Assembly: GCA_002914845.1 (NCBI GenBank)
Contig: JXTC01000058.1
Coordinates: forward strand, 422,927-486,926
Reading direction: 5' to 3'
Length of the DNA stretch: 64,000 nucleotides
Source: Trema orientale
Lineage: Eukaryota; Streptophyta; Magnoliopsida; Rosales; Cannabaceae
The number at the start of each line of letters is the position of its first letter. The first letter of the stretch is position 1. This document shows, piece after piece, positions 33,497 through 45,190 of the stretch. Below the pieces are notes generated by a model. The model made no database searches. It was not told the DNA's origin and saw only the letters and a program-made list of their open reading frames with translations. Made by a program: the position numbers and the translations under genes.

Positions 33497-35705
33497 TTAT
33501 GAGATTGTAAAGGCAAAACTTTCACCATTTTTGAGTCTCCTCCTCCCAGAACCCTCACCATGATCTTCTCTCAAACTCACTCCATTTTCAACCTGTGGTG
33601 GGGTTGCATCTGCGTAACCATCTCGGAGTGATGGCAATACTTGCATTGCTCTAGTGATACCACTAGTGCCCTCTTGGCCTCCCTCAATTTGCACCTCCTC
33701 TATTCTCCGAATGGCCTCCACAATGTCCGGCCGAAGCTCAGGGCTGCGCTCGGTGCATGCCGCGCCAACATGGAGGAGCCTCAACATCTCCCCCACCGGA
33801 TTTCTCGAAGTAATATTCGAGATTTTGGGGTCTAACAACTCTGTTTCTCTCCCTTCGGAGATTGCTGAATTGACACATTGGACTACATCAGTGCCTCCTT
33901 TGGCTGTGTTGAGGTATTGAGAAGGGAACTTCCCCGTTAGGATTTCTAGAATGATGATTCCTAGACAGTACACGTCTGATTTGGGGGATACTTGGTTGTG
34001 CTCTATGGCTTCTGGGGTCTTGTATGCAAACATTGATTGGCTAACACTCGTTGGGTTGATTAGTGGGCTAAATCCATAGTCGGATATCAATGGCTCGTAA
34101 TCAGGTCCAAGAAGAACATTGCTTGATTTCAAATTTCCATGTGGTAAATCAAATGAAGCTAGTTCTGTATGAAGATAACCCAACCCCTTGGTGATTCCTT
34201 GAACAATTTTTAGACGGGCAGACCAATTAAGCTCCACATGGGAAGATCCATGATCACCTAAAAAAGATTATATATAGCCATAGAAACGTCACTTTTATTA
34301 GCAAAACATGTATGATATTTTAAGAAAAAAGTCAGGAAAGTGTCATACCATGAAGGAGATAAAGCAGACTCCCATTAGGAACATACTCAGACACCACCAA
34401 CTTCTCCTCTTTCCGGTAATGGTAAGCCAAAGGAGACAAAACATTCCGATGCTTTAGCTTCCCGAGCCGCCTAATCTCGGCGTCGAATTGCTCTTTCCCT
34501 TTCACATTCATGTCCTTCGTTCTCTTCACCACAACAGCTATCCCATTCGCCATCACAGCCTTGTAAGACGATCCAAGCCCGCCATTCCCGAGCACCTCCG
34601 CGGCCGCTTTCATCAAATCCGGCATCCCGAACACCCCTTTCTCCTCGTTCACCATCACTATCTCGGCAACCACGCCGCTGCCGCTCCCTCTAGCATGGTT
34701 ATTAGGCCCTCCTTTGCGTGTCGAGCCATTGACCGATCCCATCTTCCGAACCGAATCCATTTCCTTCTTGTTCAACGAAGTCACATGCACCTCAACAGGG
34801 GCCTGATGCTCTCCGCTCTCTTTCCCAAGCTTGTCGAAATCCTCTTTCCGCTTTCGCTTCGACCGGACTATTATCAACACAACGAGGGAGACAATCACCG
34901 CCCCTGAAGTCACAGTGGCTGCTACAATCTTCTTGGAGTCGTCCTCACTGCTTGACGTGTTCTCAACGTCAATTACTGTCGTGCGGCACTCTTTGTTGCC
35001 TAGCTTTTTCCCACAAAGGCCGGGATTCCCTGCGAAGGAACTCGCGTCGAATCGCGACAAGCTTTCCGGAATTTCCCCTTCCAATCTGTTGTTAGAGAAG
35101 TTGATTTCCAACAACGTTGGAATGTTGTCGAAAGGCGGAATGATTCCGCCGAATTGGTTGTTCTCTAGGTGCAACTCGATAAGGCGTGAGAGCTTGGACA
35201 GTGAAGATGGTATGCTTCCCGTGAACTTGTTATCCGAGAGCCATAACTTTTTCAGGGCGTCCATTCCGGCGAAGTAGTCCGCCGGAATCGCGCCGGAGAA
35301 TTGGTTCCCGGCCAGGTAAATTGCCCTCAAAGAGCTCAAACTAGTCAAATCCGGAATGGGACCAGCAAAAGAATTGTTTGAAAGGCTTATAGTACGGAGA
35401 CCCTTGATAGCTCTAAGGGCAGAGACATCTATTTCCCCTGATAGACCAAACCCTTCAAGGCGAAGACCCGTAACGATGCCATTGTAACATAGCAAACCAT
35501 TCCATTGGGTTGTTCCGGAGCCGCAAGGCGAAGAACCGGGTACCCATGAATCAAGAGCCTTAAGGTTCGTGAATGAAGCTTTGAGCTTAAGCAGCGCATC
35601 GGATTCGGTCATGGAATATGTCATAGAAGAGAAGCCGCCCAAGAAAGTTATGGTGGAGAAGAATAGGTATGGCCGGAGGAGGAGGAGGAGCCTATTCACA
35701 GCCAT
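33497..35705 (-). CDS. LRR receptor-like (pseudo)kinase, pollen-receptor-like kinase clade
   Basis: Exon 1 is 35705-34349 and exon 2 is 34257-33497, joined in frame (LLHG|DHGSS) across a 91-bp GT/AG intron to 705 residues. Order: signal peptide (about 1-27); LRR N-cap with W-x(6)-C-G; about five LRRs (80-215); a juxtamembrane cysteine pair (CGKKLGNKEC); membrane helix 260-280 followed by RSKRKRK; a long linker; kinase domain about 365-650. The P-loop GNGGLGSSYKA and the VVVK lysine (394) are present, but the HRD motif is HGN (492-494) and DFG is DYG (512-514), so catalysis is probably weak or absent, as is common in LRR-III kinases. This architecture fits PRK receptors, known for pollen-tube growth signalling. 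Adjacent to EXO70D and on the same strand. Confidence 0.93.
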
Positions 35706-37680
35706 TACTTAGCCGGAATATTGTCTACAACTTTTGGGGTGGTGTTGGTTTTTGTTGATCTTTCTTTCGTTTTGCCCTTTGCATGGTGCGCATAGTTCTT
35801 GTTTTTGTCGTTTTTTTGGGGGGAGGGGTTCGGGTGGCTAAGAGCAAAGAGGAGAGAGCCTCAAAATGAGATATGCCTATAGTTGTCTTGGCCATCTAGG
35901 GAGAGAGCTAATTGCAGAGCTTTGAACAAGTCAGATTTTTAAAATATCGTTACAACCGTTGGACTTCATTGGCCGTTCTTTGGTGGGGTTTTTTCTTCTT
36001 TCTCTTTTTTTTTTTGAAAGATTAAATTTAGGTGCACCGAAATTTTAAATTTGATTAAGTAGATGTCTACTTTTAAAATTTTATAGCTAAATGTCTAGAT
36101 AGATATATTTTTACATTTGGTAGATACACATATCTACCAATTTTAGTTATTGTTTTGAAATGCACTGAGTATATAATTTTTTATACTTGGTATATAAAAT
36201 TTTACACTTGGTATATATATATATATACCGGACATTTTGCTATAACTTTTGACAAAGGGACATTTACTGAAATTAGGTCCAAAATTTAATCATATTTCCA
36301 TAAGCCCCTTTTTTTTTCTTCTTTCGGACGCATCTATAATAAGACTTTTTAAATATAGCCCTATGTCAGGTCATCTTTTATAAATCCCTACAGATTCCCG
36401 TTATTCTCTACAGATTTCTATCCAATGTTGTATAAGGGCTGGCTCTACGTAGGGGCGCTCCTACTGTAGCTCTTCCCTTAAATCAAATGTATGATAAAAT
36501 AGAAACACAAGAAAAATAAGCTGTACCCTCACACACCAAATTGTGCTAATGTCTTCTTTCTCTTCTTCTCCCATTCTAAAAACTAATCATCTCTCTCTTC
36601 TGTCTCTGTCTCTGTCTCTTTACTTATATTTCATCTCTATCGTTCCTACACTTGCAAAATCATATTTATTGGTACCTGTATTCTTGCCACCGATAACGCA
36701 CCCAAGCACTCGACGGCGCTGTGAATAATCTCGGTTCTGGTGGCAATATGGCCATGGGAAACCAGAAACATAAAAAACTATTTTTTTTTTTCAAATTTAG
36801 CTTGTTGTAAATCGTAAATCCAATATTGTGGCTTGAGTTGTTGATGGATTTTTCCGTTTAATATTTTAGTGCTGTTGTAATATGTTATCCATAAAATTAA
36901 TAGGAAAACATATCAGACTTATAATGACAAGTTACTTCTCAATCTGCAATTTTTCTTTTAAAAAAAAAAAATCTGTATCATGTAAAATCAAACATGGCCT
37001 CATATTTAACCAACTCAGAAAAATCAAACATGGCCTCATATTTAACCAACTCAGAAATCGACGGCCATCATTTGCCGGGTTTCGAAGCCTAGATCGAATA
37101 CTTCATTCTCTCTCTCTCACCTCTAGTAGGTGCTGCCTTCTCGTCTAATCTAATAAAGCTAGTTTGTCATTCTTTATTTATTTCAATAACTTCATTTGGT
37201 TTGAGTTGTCGTTTAGCTGGTTTCATATTGATTAGAATTGTTACTTTGATCCGGAGATCTTATCAACAATGCCCATTGTTTCGCCAGTACAAAAATGGCT
37301 CTAGTTTTTGAGTTTTATAAATGGTAGCAAGAGAGTTGCAGAAGGGAGATGGTTTATTATGTGTAATGTGGTCTATCTGTGACAATTACTTATAACTCCA
37401 TCTGCACCTTATATTTTAAATCCAATAGTTTATATTGAAATGGCCTCGCATAGAGTTATATTTAGGCAACTCTACTATAGACCCCTTTCTTTTAAAGGCA
37501 AAAGAATAATTTTTTTTTATTTAAAAAAAAAAAAGAAAAATTGACACCCAATACGTTCTTTTTAAACATAATGATGCATTTACAATATCCTTGCTTTTAA
37601 TTATTTCCATACGGTCTTTGTTAGGAGATGCCACTTTTAAATTTCTTTTTCCCTCTCTTTCTCTTGTCTCTCTTTCTCTT
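35706..37680. other. Upstream region of the LRR kinase and intergenic
   Basis: The kinase promoter lies at 35706-36000 on the minus strand. A 36-bp perfect tandem duplication occurs at about 36986-37057 (unit contains AACATGGCCTCATATTTAAC). A CT-rich tract lies at 36583-36620. No gene identified. Confidence 0.5.
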
Positions 37681-37980
37681 GTCTCTGTTGCCCCACCTGA
37701 GTTCATTCCTCTCTTCCTCCAATGCCACCTCCAATGTATCTCGATCCGATTTTCAGCCATACATCACCTCGATCGCGAGCCATACCACTGTTTCGAGGAC
37801 GTACGTAACCATTCGAGTAAGGAGAGCTTGGATTTGGATGGCATCAGTGGCCAAGACGAGGCTTATGTCGCTTGCTTGAGAGAGGTCCCGACGTTGTATT
37901 TCAAGGATTTTGCATTCGAAGAAGGCTCCACATCTAGGCCGGCGTGCCCGTTCTCGAATGTGACAAGGAATCTGGACTTT
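37681..37980 (+). pseudogene. VPS54-like exon fragment with frameshifts
   Basis: Three frame-shifted pieces, read in order, resemble the N-terminal part of plant VPS54, a subunit of the GARP tethering complex: SVAPPEF (37684); SNATSNVSRSDFQPYITSIA in a second frame (about 37720-37779); and FEDVRNHSSKESLDLDGISG with ACLREVPTLYFKDFAFEEG and ACPFSNV back in the first frame (about 37790-37965). Resemblance ends abruptly after CPFSNV, which may be an exon border. No start, promoter or remaining exons lie near. It is a captured or relict fragment. The identification rests on remembered sequence, not on an alignment. Confidence 0.6.
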
Positions 37981-38040
37981 TTTCTTCATTTGGCTTCAAG
38001 CCTTGTCGTGTCTTCTACTAAGCTGATTTCAGGTTAAGAT

Positions 38041-39774
38041 CGATTCAAAAGTTTAATTTTTGTATTATTTGTGGATTAATTTGAGATTCAACGTTTGGAA
38101 TTCTTTGCTGAATCTTACTCTAATTAGTATTCAGACTAAATTTGCATAAATTTTTATGGCTCTTCTTGACCCGCGAACCAGAGTGTTAGAGACGAATTTC
38201 AGGACAAAAAAGATGTTATTTTGGAGATTGAAAGCTTTGGTATATAGATGGCAAATGGTATTTCTAGTAAATTCGAAATCAAAACTTTCTTAACAATATG
38301 TTCTTTTGGTGATTCTGGTTTTTGAGTAACAATAAATATGATATAATTTATAGATATTATTTTTGGGTAGTTTGGCTTCTACTTATTTTAGTGGACATTC
38401 TGGACATGGATGCCCACATTATGTTGCTCTTTCTTTTTTTTTTTTTTTCCTTTTTTTTCAGAGTAGCTTTTCATATGCTTGGAATTGGAACTGGTTCATT
38501 AGATGATTTAGTTAGTTGGTGCTTTCCTAGTTTTTCTAATCTTAAGCATACTTGTTTTGGTTCATACTAGTGCCAACTGTTCTGTTTAGTTTTCTTCCTT
38601 GTTGTCTTAAGCATGGTAGAATAAGCTGCAAAACCTCTTGCGAAACCAGTAAAGGTAAGTCTCGCCCTTTGCTATTGTTAAGAATGAATTTAGCTCTTGC
38701 ATTTGATTAGAATGGGTATTGTGGATACTGGCTTTTAATAGAAGTTCAAGAAAATAATTAATACACGCGTGGATAAACATGCATACAAAGACCATGTGGA
38801 TATGTGTTTTGTGGTTTTAGCGATAATTTGGTTTCCTTGATCTGAATTGTATTGATTTTTTCTTTTATGAGTCGTGACATTCTCATAACTTGAGAGAAGA
38901 AATTAACTTATTTTTTAATATATGTATAAAAGGAAAAGCCATTGCTTTTTATTCTGTTTTGGATTTTTTTTTTCTTTTACCATCATGAGGTTGTTTTGCG
39001 AATGTCGGATATTGTAGTCGATGGTATCTGAACTATCTTCGTTTTAGTGTTTGCCTTTTTCTTCATTTTAAGGGGATTTCACAATTGAGAACTCGATGAA
39101 GTGGAAATGGGACCATAATCAAGGTGTATCGGCAAGGATAGGTACAGTAGACCACCGGTTGAATATTCTGTAGAATATTTTGTAAAATTTGTTTTTGAGT
39201 GCAAAGATCAATAATCTCCTGCAAAATGGCACAAGTTTAGCTTGGAGAATGGAATTAATAGTCAGAAAATTGTACTAATTTTCTTTTAATTTTGTCTAAT
39301 CATGTCAAAGTGTTTTCTTAAGTTTATTTTGTTCTGACTATAAAAATCTTAAAATCAAAGAACCATTCTTTTCTTGTTAATCTTAGATCTTATGCTGGAT
39401 TATCTGTTTTGGGTGTGCGAAAGTTGATTCATCCGAATTTTTCTCTTAGATCATTACCAATTACTTTGTTGAAACTCCTAGTGAGGGTTACTGTGTGTTT
39501 TTTTTTTTCAAGAAAAAAAACACAGTTATTGGTAATCAAATTTGTTATTGATTATCATTAACGAAGTACCAATCTTGTAATTGGTCACTTTGGAAACCAG
39601 TAACGAAATTGATTTCTATCAGTAACTAGAGAAACTTATAACTAAAAAAATAATATAATTACTGTAGAAACTAGTAACCAAATTAATTAATAGCAACAAA
39701 TCTTACCGAAGAAGCAAATAGCCAAAAACTATAGTGGTAACCAATAAAAACAAAAACCTTTTTTTTAAACCGAT
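38041..39774. other. Intergenic, partly repeat-derived
   Basis: From about 39500 the sequence acquires GTAACC/GGTAAT words similar to the foldback core at 14.9 kb and the repeat that follows. 38041-39480 shows nothing recognisable. Confidence 0.4.
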
Positions 39775-40655
39775 GCGTGCGAGATGGGAGGTATTGGAAA
39801 CCATTTTTAAACTATTTTTTTTAAAACCAATAAAATTTCACGTATGTAAGTAAATCGTAGAGAACCACAAAAGTTTCCTGAAAACTAAATTGGTTTCCTG
39901 AACATTTATCCCAACAGACCAAGAAATCAGCTTTTATTTTTCAGACCAAATATATTAGAAGTAAGCCTAGTTTCTAGAAAACCTTAGGAGTTTCCTTAAG
40001 GTCTCCTAGAAATCCTATGTGTAATAACTATTTTGATTTCTCGAAAATCTCGTTAGTTTCTAGAAAGCAGAAAGCTGACTAATAACCATCCTTATTTCCA
40101 AGAAACCGTTAATGGAAACCAAGCTATTTTCATATGTCTAAATATTGCATGCAAGATGAGAGGCACCATAAACCATTTTTAAACAAGTTTTTAATATATT
40201 TTTTTAAACCAATAAAATGTCTTGTATGTAAGTAAAGTATGGTTTCGTGGAAACTAATGTTTCTTGAATATTTAATCTAACAAATAAAGAAACCAGCTCT
40301 TATTTTTTAGACCAAGCATGTTAAAGATAAGTCCAGTTTCCAAGAAACCTTGAGAGTTTCCTGAAACCCGTAGGAGTTCCCTGGAAAATCTATATGTAAG
40401 AACTATTTTGGTTTCTCGGAAACTTTTTTAGTTTTTAGAAAGCAGAAAGCTGACCAATAACTATCTTGGTTTCCAAGAAACCGTTAACAGAAAACCATAA
40501 TGTTTTCTTATTTCTTAATATTGCACGCGAGGTGAGACACATCAGAAACTATTTTTTTCATCTTGGATTCCAAAAAAATTAACTGAAAAATATGTTGTTT
40601 TCTTATTTCTTAATGTTGCACGTGAGATGAAAGGCACCGGAAACTATTTTTTTAA
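39775..40655. repeat. 374-bp tandem repeat, about 2.3 units, abutting a LINE
   Basis: Unit starts (GCGTGCGAGATG, GCATGCAAGATG, GCACGCGAGGTG, GCACGTGAGATG) fall at 39775, 40147, 40523 and 40618. The first two units are 372 and 376 bp; the third is reduced to 95 bp and the last is truncated at the LINE. Each full unit is crowded with GGAAACC/GGTTTCC words and shares GTATGTAAGTAAA with the 74-bp array at 31.3 kb, pointing to a common repeat source. Confidence 0.8.
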
Positions 40656-40657
40656 AT

Positions 40658-41817
40658 GGTTATATTCCTCCTTCTCAATCAGTATTCTTTTGGTGCCTTC
40701 TTCATGATAGATTTCCCATAATTGATGCTTTGATGAAGATGGGTTTTTCAATAGCCTCTTGTTGTCGTTTTTGTAGAGCTGCTAAGGAGGATTCCTCTCA
40801 TTTTTTCTTCACTTGTCTTTTTATTTTACAATTATGGTTAGCCTTGCCCTGTGCCTTTCGCTATCCAATTAACTTGACAGGTACTGTATTTGATCTTTGG
40901 GACAGGGCGATGCACAGTTCTTTCTATGCCCAGCTTAATATTTTTTAGAAAGTTTATGTCATTTCTACACTTTGGATCATGTGGATCTTACGCAATTAGG
41001 CCATCTTTGAGGATAAGAAACCAAACTTTTCTTTGGCCTTATCCTTATTGTGGCATTTAATTCGAAAAGTGGAACATTTGGTAATTGGCTGTATGCATAA
41101 TTGTGTCACAGAATTAATGATTCTAAAGGATTTTTCAGCTCATGAGAAGACCAAGAAAAGTTCCTCGTATTTTAAAAGTGGCCTGAAGATCTCTTCCTTC
41201 ATCTTAGGTAAAGGTCAATACTGATGGTTCTACTTTTGGCAGCCTAGGTCCTTTAGGTTGTTCAGGTGTATTCTAGAATTCTAGAGGCTTTGTTCGTGGT
41301 TGTTTAACAATTCTTTTAGGCTTGGGTTTTGCTTTTGAGGCATAGTTGGGAGTAGCTATTCATGCTATTGAGTTTGTTTAGAAATATGGCTGGAAGGAAC
41401 TTTGGTTAGAGAGTGACTCAGCTTATGTTGTCTCTTTATTAAGGGTTTGTTCCTTGAGAGTTCCTGCAAAATGGAGTCCTGCTTGGCATAGGATTCTACA
41501 TCTTACTTCCCAAATGACTTTTGTTGCTACTCATATATAGTGAGAAGGAAATCGCGTAGCGGACGCTTTAGCCTCACGGGCTCCCTCAATTATTTGTTCT
41601 ACTCGGTGGTAGTCGACTCCGGATTTTATCTCTAATTTTGTTTATGATGATTGTATTTGTAAACTTCGATATAGATTTTGTTAATTTTTCTTTCCTCTTT
41701 ATTTCTTGAGAGGTTTAGTTTATTGTCCTCCTCTTTTTACGTGTCACCTTTCTTCCTTTTTTTTTCAATAAAGTTTCTATCATACTGTCAAAGTTCATAA
41801 AAAAAAAAAAAAAAAAA
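40658..41817 (+). pseudogene. LINE (L1-type) 3' end: zinc-binding RT tail and RNase H, decayed
   Basis: Reading begins IPPSQSVFFWCLLHDRFP and continues through CCRFCRAAKEDSSHFFFTC, the zf-RVT module that follows the reverse transcriptase in plant LINEs. After a gap comes an RNase H domain (about 41211-41650) with VNTDGSTFGS, WLESDSAYVVSLL and NRVADALASRAPS, holding the D, E/D and D catalytic positions. At least five in-frame stops interrupt it, several being TAG where Trp is expected. A poly-A tail of about 19 bases ends at 41817. The element is 5'-truncated; no clear target duplication was identified. Confidence 0.85.
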
Positions 41818-41953
41818 GGGTCCCTTAACTTTTCTCTATATAGAAGTTTTATTAGTGTTTGTATTCTCAGTTTATTCTAAATATTAGAAACTTTACTAAC
41901 ATTACTTGCCTAAGGCACATGCTAAAATAACTAGTATATTATATATACATATA

Positions 41954-44233
41954 GGCCATAATTCAGTAGATATTTTTCTTTCACTTATCTATAAGTATTT
42001 TTTTTAGCCATTGAATCATTTATCTAACGACTATCACGATTTGAGTAGTTGAAAAAAAAAACAATAAATACATATTATTTAATAATTTTCTCTCTCTACT
42101 GTTTATTATGAAAATGTTGGTTTTTATTATAGCATGTGAGGTGATAGCATAGATTTCTAAAAAAAAAAAATCTAGAAGCCTAATATTACATAAACACGTA
42201 ACGCATCAGAAACAACAAGATCGTACTCTCAAAATTAGAAGGAAAAATATCTAACTTCTTGTAGACTGTTACCGACACCAACGGAAGAACTATACGAGTT
42301 ATCCCACTCCAAAGTCTTCCAGATTATGACCCGTTTTCTATACCGTACTCAATGTATGGTCACCTTATACATTACAAGAGAAATGATTAGAAGCCAGAAA
42401 TAAGAAATTAAAAACTAACACAATAATAAGAAGAATTTCTTGTCACTTAGTTTTTAATTGATCTGCGTGATTTTGCTTTCTATTTAGAGAATTATGATCA
42501 CTCAAAACTCTCAAGAAAATATCTACACTCTTATTTTTCTTGGAAAGTTATTTTTCTTTGGGTACAGAGAAAAATTCTCACTTTGAAATTTTACATAACT
42601 TTTTCTCTGTACAAAAAATTCCTAGACATCTTTCTTTTTAAAGTTATTTTTCTAATAGATTAACATCTGTCTAGATTCGATGTACCAAAGCAATCCCTTA
42701 TTAGTGGGATTACTCTATACGTTTTTTGCCATAGAGATTCTATGTAAAAAATGTGTAATACCCTATGAAGGTGTATTTTTAAATTTCAAAATACTTTCCA
42801 ATATTATTTAATTCCTAAGATAATTAGAAATAAATTCAAATAAATATCTATCATTTATTTATCTAAATTTCTTAATTCAAATCAAGAAAATAAATAAAAG
42901 ATATTTATTTCTATTATCTTGACAGTTGCCAAATCAAATTGGCTAAGACAAAATAATACATGCAGATTTTTACGGATAGACTATCTATTTGAATTTTATT
43001 CCAAATTAATTATTATAATAATTTAGAATTTTCAAAATTCAAATAATCCATCTTGTAATTAAATTACAAATCCCATTTAATAGGACTGTACTACATGCCT
43101 GGCACTGTGCACAGTGCCATATGCCTATGCCCAGTTACTAAGCTAGACTTGTGCAGCCTTGGGTTTGTGAGGTCCAACTACTATTTCCCTTCCATCAATT
43201 AGACTTGTAGCGGTACAGTCGAACTTATGGGCTAGTCTGAGGATCTTTGGGCTCATAAAATAGTGACTCCCACAATTGTGCCTTAAATTAATCGGCCCAA
43301 TTGTAAATTCTAAATCTACTCTACTAAAAGATTGGAATTACACTCCACTATTAAATGGTATTTTTACGGATATTATCATACTAGTAATAATTAGCCCATG
43401 TCACATTGATATCTATACTTTAATCCTTCGTACCATATCATACTTAAATTGACATCTCAACTATCCAATTAATTTAATTATATTTTTATTTCTTGACTCT
43501 TACTAGTTTTCTCTAATGATCATTTTTAAAATATTAATTAGATATGTTGACACACTCTGCCTAGAGAATTCTATAATCAAGTACCAAAAACACGTCAAGG
43601 GATATATATGTACAAATTCCATATTGTTAATCTATAAGTATCACTGTCCATAAATACCTCCCACCAAGTCACTGAGAATATTAACCCCTAATTAGAGTTG
43701 CACCCTTTAGTAACTCAAATGTTATAGTATAAACGAACATGAACTTATAATTAACTCAAGATTGAGAATAAAGTATTATCAATGCCAAATGAGATTTAAT
43801 AAGTTTGACAGTTATTTGACGTCTATTAAATATCATAATTGATCCATTCAATGTAGTCTAACTAAATTAGTAAATCCATACATAATTAAGACAAATTACT
43901 CAATGAATTTACAACAGTTAAAATAAAGAGCCTAACTTTATTTTGTTAACTACGAACAATTTTATTTAATTACAAATTAACTTATATCGATGTATTCTGT
44001 AAATCTACATTATGATCACAAAGATACATATTATATAATTAAATAGACTTTTATTCAATCATACATATGCAATAGATATAATGAAAATATCTAACAAATT
44101 TTATTAATTCCAGAAAATGTTTATTACATGATGAAATATGCTTTGGAGAGTATACATTCCCAACAGAAGAGACATGCATGATGAATTTTAATTGGACAAA
44201 ACAAGTAAAAAGAAATATCTTAGGATTGATGCC
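41954..44233. mobile_element. MITE family 1, copy A, split by an LTR insertion
   Basis: The left half (41954-42114) and right half (44166-44233) together match the 244-bp copy at 47242-47485: same terminal word (GGCCATAATTCAGTAGATA and TTAGGATTGATGCC), same interior AGCCATTGAATCATTTATCT, TCTCTCTCTACTG and TTTTAATTGGACAAAACAA. The halves are separated by the 2.05-kb LTR-like element described next. The order of events is therefore MITE first, LTR later. Confidence 0.75.
42115..44165. mobile_element. Solo-LTR-like insertion, 2.05 kb
   Basis: Bounded by TGTTGG (42115-42120) and CCAACA (44160-44165), a perfect 6-bp TG...CA inverted terminus, and flanked by GAAAA (42110-42114) and GAAGA (44166-44170), a 5-bp duplication with one mismatch. 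It has no long open frame, no primer-binding site or polypurine tract that I could identify, and no internal pair of direct repeats, so it looks like a solo LTR of about 2 kb left by LTR-LTR recombination. A non-autonomous element is the alternative. Confidence 0.7.
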
Positions 44234-44243
44234 ATATATATAT

Positions 44244-44474
44244 GGGCACCAATCCAGTAGGTATTTTTTTTTTTTTTACCTATGCATAGGTATCAATTGG
44301 GCCAATGAAAAAAATTTTTGCACATTTTTTTATTATAAAAAATAGGAGAGAGAAATAACATTAATGGTGCACGTCTTTTTATGTACTTGATTATAGCCGT
44401 TGGGTCACCATTAGATGATGATCCAACGGCTAAAAAAAAAATACCTACACATAGATAAAAAAAAAAAAATACCT
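44244..44474. mobile_element. MITE family 1, copy B, 3' end truncated
   Basis: Starts GGGCACCAATCCAGTAGGTA, then poly-T and ACCTATGCATAGGTATCAAT, and contains GATGATCCAACGGCTA near the other end; nearly identical to copy D at 54201. Its right terminus is lost after AAAATACCT, at the boundary of the 371-bp tandem duplication. It lies only 10 bp from copy A and in the opposite orientation. Confidence 0.8.
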
Positions 44475-45190
44475 TATATATAAACATATGTTTACTTTTT
44501 AAAATGACCATACATTATGTGGAATTTAGTTTGGATTGGTTTTTCGAAAAGGCAAGTCCAGAATCAAAACCAAAGTAACTTAAATAAGTTTTCAGAAAAT
44601 TAAAACCAAATCAAGCCACCAGTAACAAGAATTGATAACTTTCTAAATTAGATGTGTTTGGTAAGTTTCATCGCTTTGTTGGATTAAATGAAAACCATCC
44701 GTGAAGACGACCAGCTCTAATTTAATGAAAAATTTGAATTGTTTCACTAAATTTAAATAGAGTAAATTGCATGGTTTGTCCTCAACCTATACTTCTCTTA
44801 AATTTTGAATACTTATTTTCACATAGGTAAAAAAAAAAAATACCTTATATATAAACATATGTTTACTTTTTAAAATGACCATACATTATGTGGAATTTAG
44901 TTTGGATTGGTCTTTCGAAAAGGCAAGTCCAGAATCAAAACCAAAGTAACTTAAATAAGTTTTCAGAAAATTAAAACCAAATCAAGCCACCAGTAACAAG
45001 AATTGATAACTTTCTAAATTAGATGTGTTTGGTAAGTTTCATCGCTTTGTTGGATTAAATGAAAACCATCCGTGAAGACGACCAGCTCTAATTTAATGAA
45101 AAATTTGAATTGTTTCACTAAATTTAAATAGAGTAAATTGCATGGTTTGTCCTCAACCTATACTTCTCTTAAATTTTGAATACTCATTTT
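44449..45190. repeat. Recent 371-bp tandem duplication
   Basis: Copy 1 (about 44449-44819) and copy 2 (about 44820-45190) are offset by 371 bp. Reading them side by side, I find only a handful of differences (for example TTGGTTTTTCG against TTGGTCTTTCG, and CTTATTTTC against CTCATTTTA). Each begins with the residual MITE end ACATAG.TAAAAAAA. No coding sequence is carried. Confidence 0.93.

Noticed and set aside
34488..35277. Plus-strand open frames opposite the LRR kinase
   Set aside because: Antisense shadows of a conserved kinase/LRR exon.
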